Assembly (NCBI GenBank): GCA_038997305.1
Contig: JAWAZZ010000006.1
Coordinates: forward strand, 1 to 41,288
DNA length: 41,288 nt
Direction of reading: 5' to 3'
From: JAHLMO01 sp038997305
GTDB lineage: Archaea > Aenigmatarchaeota > Aenigmatarchaeia > CG10238-14 > SpSt-28
The position numbers and the translations under genes were made by a program. Shown one piece after another: positions 24,570 to 31,159 of the stretch. The notes beneath the pieces were generated by a model, which saw only the letters and a program-made list of their open reading frames with translations, was not told the DNA's origin and made no database searches. Positions within the stretch are counted from its first letter, which is position 1. Each line of letters opens with the position of its first letter.

Positions 24570-25799
24570 ATGGAAAAAAATTATTTTACTTTAGATGATT
24601 TTGATTTTTCAAATAAAACTGTTGCTGTAAGAATCGATTTGAATTCTGATGTAGTAAATGGTAAGGTTTTACCCAATGAAAGATTTGAGAGGCATGTAAA
24701 AACTGTAAAGGAGTTAATAGAAAAAAATGCCAAGGTAATATTAATAGCACATCAATCTAGAAAAGGTGAGCCAGATTTTATCTCTTTAGAGCAACATGCA
24801 AAAATATTTTCGGAATACTTAAACTATGAAGTTAAGTTTGTAAATGATATTATTGGATCAAAAGCGGAAAAAGAGATTAAAGAATTAAAACCAAAAGAAG
24901 TTATTCTGTTAGACAATGTAAGGTTTTTAGATGATGAAGATAAAGAAAAAAGTATTGAGGAGCACCAAAATTCTTCCTTAGTAAAATTTTTATCTAAATA
25001 TATAGATTATTACGTTTTAGATGCTTTTTCTGTATCTCATAGAGCACATGCAAGCATTGTAGGTTTTTCAAAAGTAGTTCCAAACATTGCTGGAAGGGTT
25101 TTTCAAGAAGAAATAGAAAATATTAATAAATGTCTGTCCCCTTTAGGAATTAATACTTGGCTTGTTGGGGGTGCAAAAATAGATGATGTGATTAATGTTT
25201 TAGAATATATGTTTCAAAACAAACCAGAAAGCATTGAAATAGTTTTATGTGGAGGTTTATTGGCTAATTTATTCCTTTTAGCAAAGGGCTATGAAATCGG
25301 AAATAGGAGTAAAGAAGTATTAGAAAAGAAAGGACTATTAAAACTGATTGATAGAGCAAAAGCATTATATCATAAATATTATAAAGAAATAGAGCTGCCA
25401 GAAGATGTCGCAATAGAAGTTAATAATAAGAGAGTTGAAATTAGTATAGATAAGATTCCAAAAGATGCACTAATATTAGATATAGGCAGTCAAACAATAG
25501 AAAACTACAAGTTTATTTTAAAAAGAAGCAGAAGCATAATAATAAAAGGTCCTATGGGGATGTTTGAAAAGCCAGGCTTTGAAAAAGGAACGAAGGAGCT
25601 ATTAGAATATATTTCCAAATTAGATGCAATATCATTAGTTGGTGGAGGAGATACTTCGGTTGCAATAAACTCGTTAGGCATTACTAAAAAATTTACATAT
25701 ATAAGCGTTGGAGGAGGAGCTTTAATACATTATCTTAGTGGTAAGGAATTGCCAGCGCTAAATGCACTAAAAGAAAGTTATAGATTATTTAAAAAATAA
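24570..25799 (+). CDS. pgk: Phosphoglycerate kinase
   Basis: 409 aa, archaeal length. The N-domain has VAVRIDLNSDVVNGK (PGK signature), LIAHQSRKGEPDFISLEQHA, VILLDNVRFLDDE and VLDAFSVSHRAHASIVGF. The C-domain has LVGGAKIDDVINVLEYM, CGGLLANLFLLAKG and the nucleotide loop VGGGDTSVAINSLG with ISVGGGALIHYLSGKELPAL. It converts 1,3-bisphosphoglycerate and ADP to 3-phosphoglycerate and ATP, or the reverse. It follows gap in the same operon and ends before a bidirectional terminator-like region. Confidence 0.97.
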   Translation: MEKNYFTLDDFDFSNKTVAVRIDLNSDVVNGKVLPNERFERHVKTVKELIEKNAKVILIAHQSRKGEPDFISLEQHAKIFSEYLNYEVKFVNDIIGSKAEKEIKELKPKEVILLDNVRFLDDEDKEKSIEEHQNSSLVKFLSKYIDYYVLDAFSVSHRAHASIVGFSKVVPNIAGRVFQEEIENINKCLSPLGINTWLVGGAKIDDVINVLEYMFQNKPESIEIVLCGGLLANLFLLAKGYEIGNRSKEVLEKKGLLKLIDRAKALYHKYYKEIELPEDVAIEVNNKRVEISIDKIPKDALILDIGSQTIENYKFILKRSRSIIIKGPMGMFEKPGFEKGTKELLEYISKLDAISLVGGGDTSVAINSLGITKKFTYISVGGGALIHYLSGKELPALNALKESYRLFKK

Positions 25800-25800
25800 G

Positions 25801-25882
25801 AAAAAAAGAAAAAAAGAGGGAAGGAAGATTTCTATATAGAAAACATCGCTCTTATTGTTGTTCTTCTTTCTTTTTCTTTCCC
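25801..25882. terminator. Probable bidirectional pyrimidine-tract terminator region
   Basis: On the + strand, 25849-25881 is almost only T and C after the pgk stop, in the style of archaeal oligo-T terminators. On the - strand, 25815 to 25801 reads two runs of seven T separated by C, which would stop leftward transcripts from the small genes at 25941-26224. A 10-codon reverse ORF (MGKKKKEEQQ, start at 25884) lies across it and is too short to call. Confidence 0.5.
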
Positions 25883-25930
25883 ATGGTTTATTATAATGTT
25901 AAAATAGAAAGAATGTTTAAAAATATTTAA

Positions 25931-25954
25931 TGTATACATATTAATGTGTATACA
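25931..25954. repeat. Paired TGTATACA palindromes
   Basis: The 8-bp palindrome TGTATACA occurs at 25931-25938 and again at 25947-25954, 16 bp centre to centre, spanning the stop codon of the 38-aa gene. The arrangement resembles a two-site operator or a hairpin. A related TTAATGTATA occurs in the inverted repeat at 20741. Confidence 0.45.
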
Positions 25955-26057
25955 GAGGTCTTACAAAACCAAACATTTTGTTGCCTTTTTTAACACTTAC
26001 TATTATCGCTGTATTACTGCCTCTCTTAACCTTGCTTATTATAGCTTTGTATTCCAT
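25941..26057 (-). CDS. Small hypothetical protein (38 aa)
   Basis: ATG at 26055-26057, TAA at 25941-25943. The peptide starts MEYKAIISKVKRGSNTAIIV and continues with SVKKGNKMFGFVRPLYTH. It has a strand-rich, basic, non-repetitive composition unlike random A-rich frames. The start lies 19 nt inside the end of the zinc-ribbon gene, so coupling is likely. No family recognised; it could be a small RNA- or DNA-binding protein. Confidence 0.45.
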   Translation of the reverse strand: MEYKAIISKVKRGSNTAIIVSVKKGNKMFGFVRPLYTH

Positions 26058-26224
26058 TTTAATATTTCGTGAAGATAGAACTCTCTGAGAGTTCTTTGGG
26101 AGGATAACTTTATAAAAGATGTTTTTTCTAGACTAATAAAGCAATCTCTACAAAAAACTCTTTCTTTTCCAAATCCATCAACGAATTCTATTATTCTGTG
26201 AGATCCGCATCTTACACATCTCAT
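26039..26224 (-). CDS. Small zinc-ribbon protein (61 aa)
   Basis: Starts MRCVRCGSHRIIEFVDGFGK and continues ERVFCRDCFISLEKTSF. Two CxxC knuckles about 20 residues apart make a zinc ribbon of the type found in archaeal transcription and translation proteins. The C-terminal tail is helical and basic. A TATA box sits 24-29 nt upstream (26248-26253), giving a leaderless promoter independent of the ribosomal operon. Function unknown. Confidence 0.65.
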   Translation of the reverse strand: MRCVRCGSHRIIEFVDGFGKERVFCRDCFISLEKTSFIKLSSQRTLREFYLHEILKWNTKL

Positions 26225-26247
26225 GAAGAATTATAAGCATAGCCCCC

Positions 26248-26253
26248 TATATA
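26248..26253 (-). promoter_or_regulatory. TATA box of the zinc-ribbon gene
   Basis: TATATA at 26253 to 26248, -29 to -24 from the ATG at 26224. It lies 12 bp from an 18-bp palindrome further upstream. Confidence 0.55.
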
Positions 26254-26264
26254 CCTAGATAGTG

Positions 26265-26282
26265 TATATTGCGCGCAATATA
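26265..26282. promoter_or_regulatory. Perfect 18-bp palindrome with GC core
   Basis: TATATTGCGCGCAATATA is its own reverse complement. A GCGCGC core is rare in this AT-rich sequence. It lies between the end of rpl12 and the TATA box of the zinc-ribbon gene, so it may be a protein-binding site for that promoter or a hairpin near the end of the ribosomal operon message. Confidence 0.5.
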
Positions 26283-26296
26283 AAAAGAAAAAGAAA
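26281..26296 (-). terminator. Oligo-T terminator of the ftsZ-ribosomal operon
   Basis: Read on the reverse strand just past the rpl12 stop, the sequence is ATTTCTTTTTCTTTTTA, a clustered T-run of the kind that ends archaeal transcripts. Confidence 0.5.
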
Positions 26297-26308
26297 TGGG
26301 TATGGGGA

Positions 26309-26626
26309 TTAGAATCCAAACAAAGCAGCTAATCCTGCAGTTGCCTGTTCTTCGGCTTTTTTGCTTTCTTCTTCTTTCTTTTTCTTTTCCTCTTCTTCTT
26401 TCTTTGCTTCTTGTTGAGAAGGTTGTGCTTGAATTGCAGGCGCAGATATTACTGTTGCTGATTCAAGAACTTTATCTATATCTATGCCCTTTAAGCTTTC
26501 TACTAAGCTTTTTACTCTTGCTTCATCAACATTTATACCTGCCGCTTCTAAAACTTTCTTTACATTTTCTTCTGTTATTTCTTTTTTTGCTGAGTGTAGT
26601 AATAATGCAGCGTATATATACTCCAT
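26309..26626 (-). CDS. rpl12: Ribosomal protein L12 (P1-type, archaeal)
   Basis: 105 aa. The N-terminal dimerisation domain reads MEYIYAALLLHSAKKEITEENV and VLEAAGINVDEARVKSLVESL. An Ala/Gln linker and a Lys/Glu-rich stretch lead to the conserved C-terminal GLAALFGF that recruits translation factors. Multiple copies bind the L10 stalk base. It sits last in the operon, and its own TATA box overlaps the rpl10 stop, which could supply the extra L12. Confidence 0.95.
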   Translation of the reverse strand: MEYIYAALLLHSAKKEITEENVKKVLEAAGINVDEARVKSLVESLKGIDIDKVLESATVISAPAIQAQPSQQEAKKEEEEKKKKEEESKKAEEQATAGLAALFGF

Positions 26627-26643
26627 AAATTATTTAACTCTAA

Positions 26644-26651
26644 ATATTTAT
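26644..26651 (-). promoter_or_regulatory. Internal TATA box in front of rpl12
   Basis: TATAAATA at 26651 to 26644, -25 to -18 from the rpl12 ATG, overlapping the rpl10 stop codon. It would give a separate rpl12 message. Confidence 0.45.
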
Positions 26652-27487
26652 ACTTTTATCTGTTCTGATATAACTTTTGCTTTTATATAGGCATCTTTCA
26701 TTAACTCCTCTACTATTCCTTTTTCTAATATTTTTGCCTGCTTTCCCAAGGCTAAAGCATTTAATTTTGCTTTTATCAAGAATTCTTTAATGTTATATTT
26801 ATTGTAAATTCCCAATTTCTTAGATATTTCTAATGCATAGGAAAATGCTTTTAACAATTCTTTGGTGTAATACTCTTCATCTAATTCTAATATATCTTTG
26901 GTGTAAATTGCTTTTCCATCGTACATTGTTGTAACTTTTAATCTTATTTTTATTGGTTTAATGTTAAGCTTTTGCAATAGAGAAGCTATTTGCTCGCTAA
27001 TTTTTTCTCCTTTGTTAACTAGCTTTTTCTCTTTCTTTATAGCAATCTTTCCGCCTTCAACTCCAACTTCTATTTTTAATCTTTGGAAATCTGCAATAGA
27101 TGGACCGGCTGGAATATTGGTAACCATAGGCTTAAGTATTATATCTTCTTCAGCTATATCACCAGCTCTCGCAAATCTATATGCTACTAATTTCTTTATT
27201 TCTTTATAAATCTTAAAGGGATTTTCATTAGAATATAAAATACCTACTTGATTAGGAAGATACTTTAATAATTCTGTTTTGTTTAACCTTTCTAAAGCTT
27301 TTATAACTAAACTTTTTTTGAAAAACTTAATATTAATGTCTTTTATACTTTCTTTTAACTTTCTTCTCATTTCTCTGTATTCTCTAGTTGGTAAACCAAA
27401 GAAATCTATAAAGCCTATTGTAGAATATGATTTAAATATTCTTTCTATTTCATCTATTATTTTTGCTTTTTGTTCTCTAGTTAACAT
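26648..27487 (-). CDS. rpl10: Ribosomal protein L10 (P0, stalk base)
   Basis: 279 aa. The rRNA-binding N-domain has TREQKAKIIDEIERIFKSYS, FIDFFGLPTREYREMRRKLK and FFKKSLVIKALERL. The insertion domain contains AGDIAEEDIILKPMVTNIPAGP and GGKIAIKKEKKLVNKGEKIS. C-terminal helices that carry L12 dimers follow. The acidic ALFG-type tail that archaeal P0 usually shares with L12 is missing: the protein ends VISEQIKV. One nt separates it from the rpl1 stop. Confidence 0.93.
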   Translation of the reverse strand: MLTREQKAKIIDEIERIFKSYSTIGFIDFFGLPTREYREMRRKLKESIKDINIKFFKKSLVIKALERLNKTELLKYLPNQVGILYSNENPFKIYKEIKKLVAYRFARAGDIAEEDIILKPMVTNIPAGPSIADFQRLKIEVGVEGGKIAIKKEKKLVNKGEKISEQIASLLQKLNIKPIKIRLKVTTMYDGKAIYTKDILELDEEYYTKELLKAFSYALEISKKLGIYNKYNIKEFLIKAKLNALALGKQAKILEKGIVEELMKDAYIKAKVISEQIKV

Positions 27488-27488
27488 A

Positions 27489-28109
27489 TTACATAACCTT
27501 AACTGGTTTACTCATTGTTAATTTTATGTATATCTTTTTAATATTTCTTTCTCCTTGAGGCAATGCAGATATTATTTGAGACAATGCAGATTTTGCATTT
27601 TCAAATAACTCTTCTATTTTCATATCTTCTTTTCCTATTTTTAACTGAATTTGATTCTGCTTTAGATTAATCCTAACGCTTTTTTTCATTTTTTCTATTA
27701 GTTCGTTTAATCTTTTTTCATCAGTAATAGGAAACGGCATTTTTCCTAAGGGTGCTAAATACTTACCTAGTAGCTTACCTATTATTGGTAAAAGTTTTTG
27801 TTCAGAAAGAGAAATATCAAAACTTCTCGCAAATTTTTTAGATAGTCTTTTTGATTGCGAAATTTCTTCAATTTCTTTTAAGCTAACGTTTCTAACATTT
27901 CCATTTCCTAATTCTTTCTTTGTTTCAGTAAAAACCACAACTTTTGAGAAATTATAATAAGGCATAGTTATAAGATTTATTGCATTCTTTAACTCTTTTA
28001 CATCAACATCTTTTAAAACAACTATTAATTCTACGCTTTGTTTAAATCTCCTTTTTTCTTTATTCTTTATTGCTTCTTCTATTTTCTGTTTTAATTTTTC
28101 ATAATCCAT
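27489..28109 (-). CDS. rpl1: Ribosomal protein L1
   Basis: 206 aa, close to archaeal L1 length. Recognisable regions are EEAIKNKEKRRFKQSVELIV, the central domain with LLPIIGKLLGKYLAPLGKMPFP (the L1 signature), and the returning domain IGKEDMKIEELFENAKSAL with IKKIYIKLTMSKPVKV. L1 forms the mobile stalk at the tRNA exit site and in archaea can repress its own operon. It lies between a 56-aa membrane protein gene and rpl10. Confidence 0.94.
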   Translation of the reverse strand: MDYEKLKQKIEEAIKNKEKRRFKQSVELIVVLKDVDVKELKNAINLITMPYYNFSKVVVFTETKKELGNGNVRNVSLKEIEEISQSKRLSKKFARSFDISLSEQKLLPIIGKLLGKYLAPLGKMPFPITDEKRLNELIEKMKKSVRINLKQNQIQLKIGKEDMKIEELFENAKSALSQIISALPQGERNIKKIYIKLTMSKPVKVM

Positions 28110-28147
28110 AAACGATTTATATACGATTAAAAAACTATAAATTTATT

Positions 28148-28318
28148 TTAGGTTTCTATTTTGGGTTTTTTATCTTTTGATTTTTCTAAACTAAATGCCA
28201 ATAAGCCTATTAAAGAATAACTAGATAAATTAATCATAAATTCGTATTTTTCTTCAACAAAGATAAGATATAAATATAGAATTATACCTAGCCAAAAAAC
28301 ATACCAAAAAGCCTTCAT
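28148..28318 (-). CDS. Small membrane protein inside the ribosomal operon (56 aa)
   Basis: The ATG at 28316-28318 overlaps the rpl11 stop (ATGA), and TAA is at 28148-28150. The peptide begins MKAFWYVFWLGIILYLYLIF, a clear membrane helix, followed by a short charged loop, a second hydrophobic stretch SSYSLIGLLAF and a basic tail EKSKDKKPKIET. Two short helices in a hairpin are likely. It is not part of the standard archaeal L11-L1 arrangement and no family is recognised. The 38-nt gap to rpl1 holds a TATA-like sequence for rpl1. Confidence 0.65.
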   Translation of the reverse strand: MKAFWYVFWLGIILYLYLIFVEEKYEFMINLSSYSLIGLLAFSLEKSKDKKPKIET

Positions 28319-28830
28319 GAACTAAAGAATTTATTAATTATTTCATCATATTTTCCCTCATCAATTTCTTTTATTACTTGTTTAGGATCTTTGTTATCAA
28401 CAGTAAAATGTAAAGATTTGCAAGTCCCTAAAACTTGCTTTATTTTTGCCTTAATGGAGTTTCCTTCTAATTCTTTTTCCTTTATTTTAACAACTTTCAA
28501 AACTTTTTCAAAGCTTATATTAGCTACATATTTTTTACCTTTTTCAGCTTCTTCCTTTGTTATTTTAGAAACTTCTATACCCGCTTCTTTTTTTAATAAG
28601 CTAGATGTTGGTGGTAATCCAACTTCTATTTCGTATTTTCTGGTTTGTTTATCTATTATTATTTTTACTGGGACTTCCATTCCTGCAAAATCTTTTGTTA
28701 GTTGATTTATTTTCGAAAATATTTCACCAACATTCAACCTATACGCTGATAATTTTGGTGCGGTAGTTGGACCTGGAGCTGCTTTTCCGCCTTCGACTAA
28801 TATTTCAATAATTTCTTTATCTTCATTCAT
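28315..28830 (-). CDS. rpl11: Ribosomal protein L11
   Basis: 171 aa. It reads EILVEGGKAAPGPTTAPKLSAY, the L11 N-domain with the conserved G-x-A-x-P-G-P proline region. The middle has PVKIIIDKQTRKYEIEVGLPPTSSLLKKEAGI, and the C-domain VLGTCKSLHFTVDNKDPKQVIKEIDEG holds the GTC-x-S rRNA-binding loop. It forms part of the GTPase-associated centre with L10/L12. It is 28 nt after nusG. Confidence 0.95.
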   Translation of the reverse strand: MNEDKEIIEILVEGGKAAPGPTTAPKLSAYRLNVGEIFSKINQLTKDFAGMEVPVKIIIDKQTRKYEIEVGLPPTSSLLKKEAGIEVSKITKEEAEKGKKYVANISFEKVLKVVKIKEKELEGNSIKAKIKQVLGTCKSLHFTVDNKDPKQVIKEIDEGKYDEIINKFFSS

Positions 28831-28858
28831 AGAATTTTAATATTTAAGATTTATAAAT

Positions 28859-29305
28859 TTATTTCTTAGCTTTTTCAACTATTCTAACTAATTCTAAACT
28901 AATAGTTACTGGCAAACTAACAGCAACATCTAGCAATTCTACTGTAACTTCTTTCTTTATTTCATCTACTTTAATTACTTTACCCCTTAATCCTTTGAAT
29001 GGTCCACCAATTATTTCAACTATATCATTAACTTCTAATTTAATTTCCTCTTTCTCTTCTTTCTTTATATATTTTGATAGTTCTTCGAGAGTAATTGTTT
29101 GTTTTATAACACTTCTTATATGGGGAATTTCCTTTATAACCTTCATTACATCATCTTCTTCCCCCTCAACAAAAACATATCCTTTAAATTCTTCTATTTT
29201 AAAAGCGGAATAAATCTGAAGATTTTCAGAGATTGCTTTATTAGCTATCATTTCTGCAATGACTTCCTCTTTTCCACCTATTGTTCTTATTATGTATATG
29301 GGCAT
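28859..29305 (-). CDS. nusG: Transcription elongation factor Spt5/NusG
   Basis: 148 aa. The NGN domain reads MPIYIIRTIGGKEEVIAEMI, EEFKGYVFVEGEED and VKEIPHIRSVIKQTI. A C-terminal KOW domain follows, with VNDIVEIIGGPFKGLRGKVIKVD. Spt5 clamps RNA polymerase for processive transcription and couples it to ribosomes. It follows secE with a 1-nt gap in the widely conserved archaeal order. Confidence 0.94.
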   Translation of the reverse strand: MPIYIIRTIGGKEEVIAEMIANKAISENLQIYSAFKIEEFKGYVFVEGEEDDVMKVIKEIPHIRSVIKQTITLEELSKYIKKEEKEEIKLEVNDIVEIIGGPFKGLRGKVIKVDEIKKEVTVELLDVAVSLPVTISLELVRIVEKAKK

Positions 29306-29306
29306 G

Positions 29307-29483
29307 TTATCTAAAGAATAATATCCCTATAAAATAAAATAAAAATGCTAAAAAACCTATAAATAGAGAAAAGAATATTAAAAATTTAAACAATCTTTTT
29401 ATCTCTCCATAGCTAGGTTTTTTAGCAATCTTTACTACCCAAAAAACTTTTTTTAGAGTTTCAAAAAATTTTTTTAAAGGCAT
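29307..29483 (-). CDS. secE: Preprotein translocase subunit SecE
   Basis: 58 aa from the ATG at 29481-29483 to TAA 29307-29309. It reads MPLKKFFETLKKVFWVVKIA, then KKPSYGEIKRLFKFLIFFSL, with the conserved amphipathic helix and K-P-x-x-x-E element before a single C-terminal membrane helix. This is archaeal SecE/Sec61 gamma, which clamps SecY. Position between ftsZ and nusG is the expected one. Confidence 0.93.
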   Translation of the reverse strand: MPLKKFFETLKKVFWVVKIAKKPSYGEIKRLFKFLIFFSLFIGFLAFLFYFIGILFFR

Positions 29484-29492
29484 AAAAATAAA

Positions 29493-30584
29493 TTAAACGA
29501 ATTCTATTCCTAAATCTTTTTCTATAGGCTTTTTATACTTTTTCTTTCCTGTTTTTTCTTCTTCTTTTGTGGGTCCTAATATATATGGCGAAGATACTCC
29601 AGTAACTATTATCATAGTTCTTACTGTATCTCCTAAGTTTTTATCTATCTGAACTCCCCACAATAACTTTGCATCTTCTGATAATTTGCTCTTTATAACT
29701 TCTAATATTTGATTTACTTCTTTTAAGGTTATATCAGGTCCACTAAATATTGAAACTAATGCACCTTTCGCATTAGATATGTCAACAGATAATAGCGGAT
29801 TATTAATAGCTTTTTGAACAGATTCTATAGCCCTATTTTCGCTATCACTTTCTCCCATACCTATTAAGGCTAATCCACCATCTTTCATTATAGCCTTTAT
29901 ATCAGCGAAGTCTCTATTAACTAATCCTGGTTTAGTTATCATCTCCGTTATTCCTTTAACTGCATTTACTAAAAGCTCATCTGCAATCTTAAATGCTGTT
30001 GCTAAAGAAACGTCTGGATATAATTCTAAGAGTTTATCGTTTGGAATTAAAATTAATGTATCTACTGTTTCCTTCAATAAATCTACAGCCCACATTGCAT
30101 TATCCCATCTTTGTTTTCCTTCCATCTTAAAAGGTAAGGTAAATATACCTATTACTAATGCACCTAATTTTTTTGCTATCTCAGCAACTATTGGTGCACT
30201 TCCACTACCAGTACCCCCACCTAAACCACCAGTAACAAATACCATATCTGCACCCTTTAATGCAGCTTTAATTTCTTCTTTACTTTCTTTTGCAGCTTCC
30301 ATTCCTATTCTTGGATCTGCACCAGCTCCTAAACCGCCTGTTAATTCTTTTCCTATAAGAATCTTTATATCGGCATCTGTATATAACAAATCCATAGCAT
30401 CTGTGTTAATTGCTATTGTTTGTGCACCAACAATACCTACTTGCATTAATCTTGATATGGTATTGTTTCCTGCACCTCCACAACCAACAACTTTTATTTG
30501 AGTTTTTCTTTTTTCTACTATTTTCCTCAATTCTTCATCTACTTCAGAAAATTTTACTTCTGGCGAAAGTTGCTTTATTGCCAT
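29493..30584 (-). CDS. ftsZ: Cell division protein FtsZ
   Basis: 363 aa tubulin-like GTPase. It has IKVVGCGGAGNNTISRL (about 31-46), NTDAMDLLY, the tubulin signature GGLGGGTGSGSAP (119-131), and the T7 loop NRDFADIKAIM with catalytic Asp for the neighbouring subunit. The C-terminal domain is complete, and the tail ends with basic residues and DLGIEFV, a possible membrane-adaptor peptide. It heads the secE-nusG-ribosomal operon, as in many archaea. The promoter is shared with rpl15e. Confidence 0.96.
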   Translation of the reverse strand: MAIKQLSPEVKFSEVDEELRKIVEKRKTQIKVVGCGGAGNNTISRLMQVGIVGAQTIAINTDAMDLLYTDADIKILIGKELTGGLGAGADPRIGMEAAKESKEEIKAALKGADMVFVTGGLGGGTGSGSAPIVAEIAKKLGALVIGIFTLPFKMEGKQRWDNAMWAVDLLKETVDTLILIPNDKLLELYPDVSLATAFKIADELLVNAVKGITEMITKPGLVNRDFADIKAIMKDGGLALIGMGESDSENRAIESVQKAINNPLLSVDISNAKGALVSIFSGPDITLKEVNQILEVIKSKLSEDAKLLWGVQIDKNLGDTVRTMIIVTGVSSPYILGPTKEEEKTGKKKYKKPIEKDLGIEFV

Positions 30585-30601
30585 AAAATAGAAACAACAA
30601 C

Positions 30602-30612
30602 AAATATTTAAA
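30602..30612. promoter_or_regulatory. Shared bidirectional TATA element of ftsZ and rpl15e
   Basis: The only TATA-like element in the 47-nt gap is AAATATTTAAA. It lies -30 to -20 from the rpl15e ATG and -28 to -18 from the ftsZ ATG. Its palindromic halves (AAATATTT, TTTAAA) can be read on both strands. The ftsZ direction also has a purine-rich BRE-like GAAAAG next to it. Confidence 0.6.
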
Positions 30613-30631
30613 CTTTTCTTTAAAATACTTT

Positions 30632-31159
30632 ATGCTAAACCTTTATAAAGCATTAAGAGAAACGTGGAAAAACAAGGAATTGAGGAAAGAATTATTTAAG
30701 GAAAGATTAAAAGAATGGAGAAAACAACCTGCTGTAGTTAGAGTCGAAAAACCAACTAGATTGGATAGAGCTAGAGCACTAGGTTATAAAGCAAAACAGG
30801 GATTTATTATAGTAAGAGTTAGAGTTAGAAAGGGTGGAAGAAGTAGAAGAGCATATTTATGGATTCACGGCAAAAAACCCGGAAGTGCTGGAATAAGACA
30901 TTTTACTCCGAGAAAATCTTTAAGATGGATAGCTGAAGAAAAAGCTCAAAGAAAATTTCCAAATTTGGAAGTTTTAAATTCTTATTATGTTGCTGAGGAT
31001 GGTATGTATAAATGGTATGAAGTTATAATGGTAGATAAAAATCATCCTGCAATTAAAGCAGACAAAAATATAAACTGGATTTGTGAAAAACAACATAGAA
31101 GAAGAGTATTTAGAGGATTGACAAGCGCTGGTAAAAAAGCTAGAGGCTTAAGAGCTTAA
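30632..31159 (+). CDS. rpl15e: Ribosomal protein L15e
   Basis: 175 aa. It reads NLYKALRETWKN, EWRKQPAVVRVEKPTRLDRARALGYKAKQGF, VRVRVRKGGRSRRAY, LNSYYVAEDGMYKWYEVIMVD and the very basic C-terminus RRVFRGLTSAGKKARGLRA, all diagnostic of the archaeal and eukaryotic L15e family. It is slightly shorter than usual (about 190 aa). Its end overlaps the convergent surface-protein gene by 12 nt. Confidence 0.97.
   Translation: MLNLYKALRETWKNKELRKELFKERLKEWRKQPAVVRVEKPTRLDRARALGYKAKQGFIIVRVRVRKGGRSRRAYLWIHGKKPGSAGIRHFTPRKSLRWIAEEKAQRKFPNLEVLNSYYVAEDGMYKWYEVIMVDKNHPAIKADKNINWICEKQHRRRVFRGLTSAGKKARGLRA

Noticed and set aside
25855..25884. Ten-codon reverse ORF MGKKKKEEQQ
   Set aside because: Too short and A-rich, no convincing promoter, and it lies in a terminator-like pyrimidine tract; noted only because it resembles ribosomal-protein N-termini.
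26296..26628. A long + strand open frame rich in Leu opposite rpl12
   Set aside because: It is the antisense shadow of the Lys/Glu-rich L12 gene; composition is low-complexity and it fits no family.
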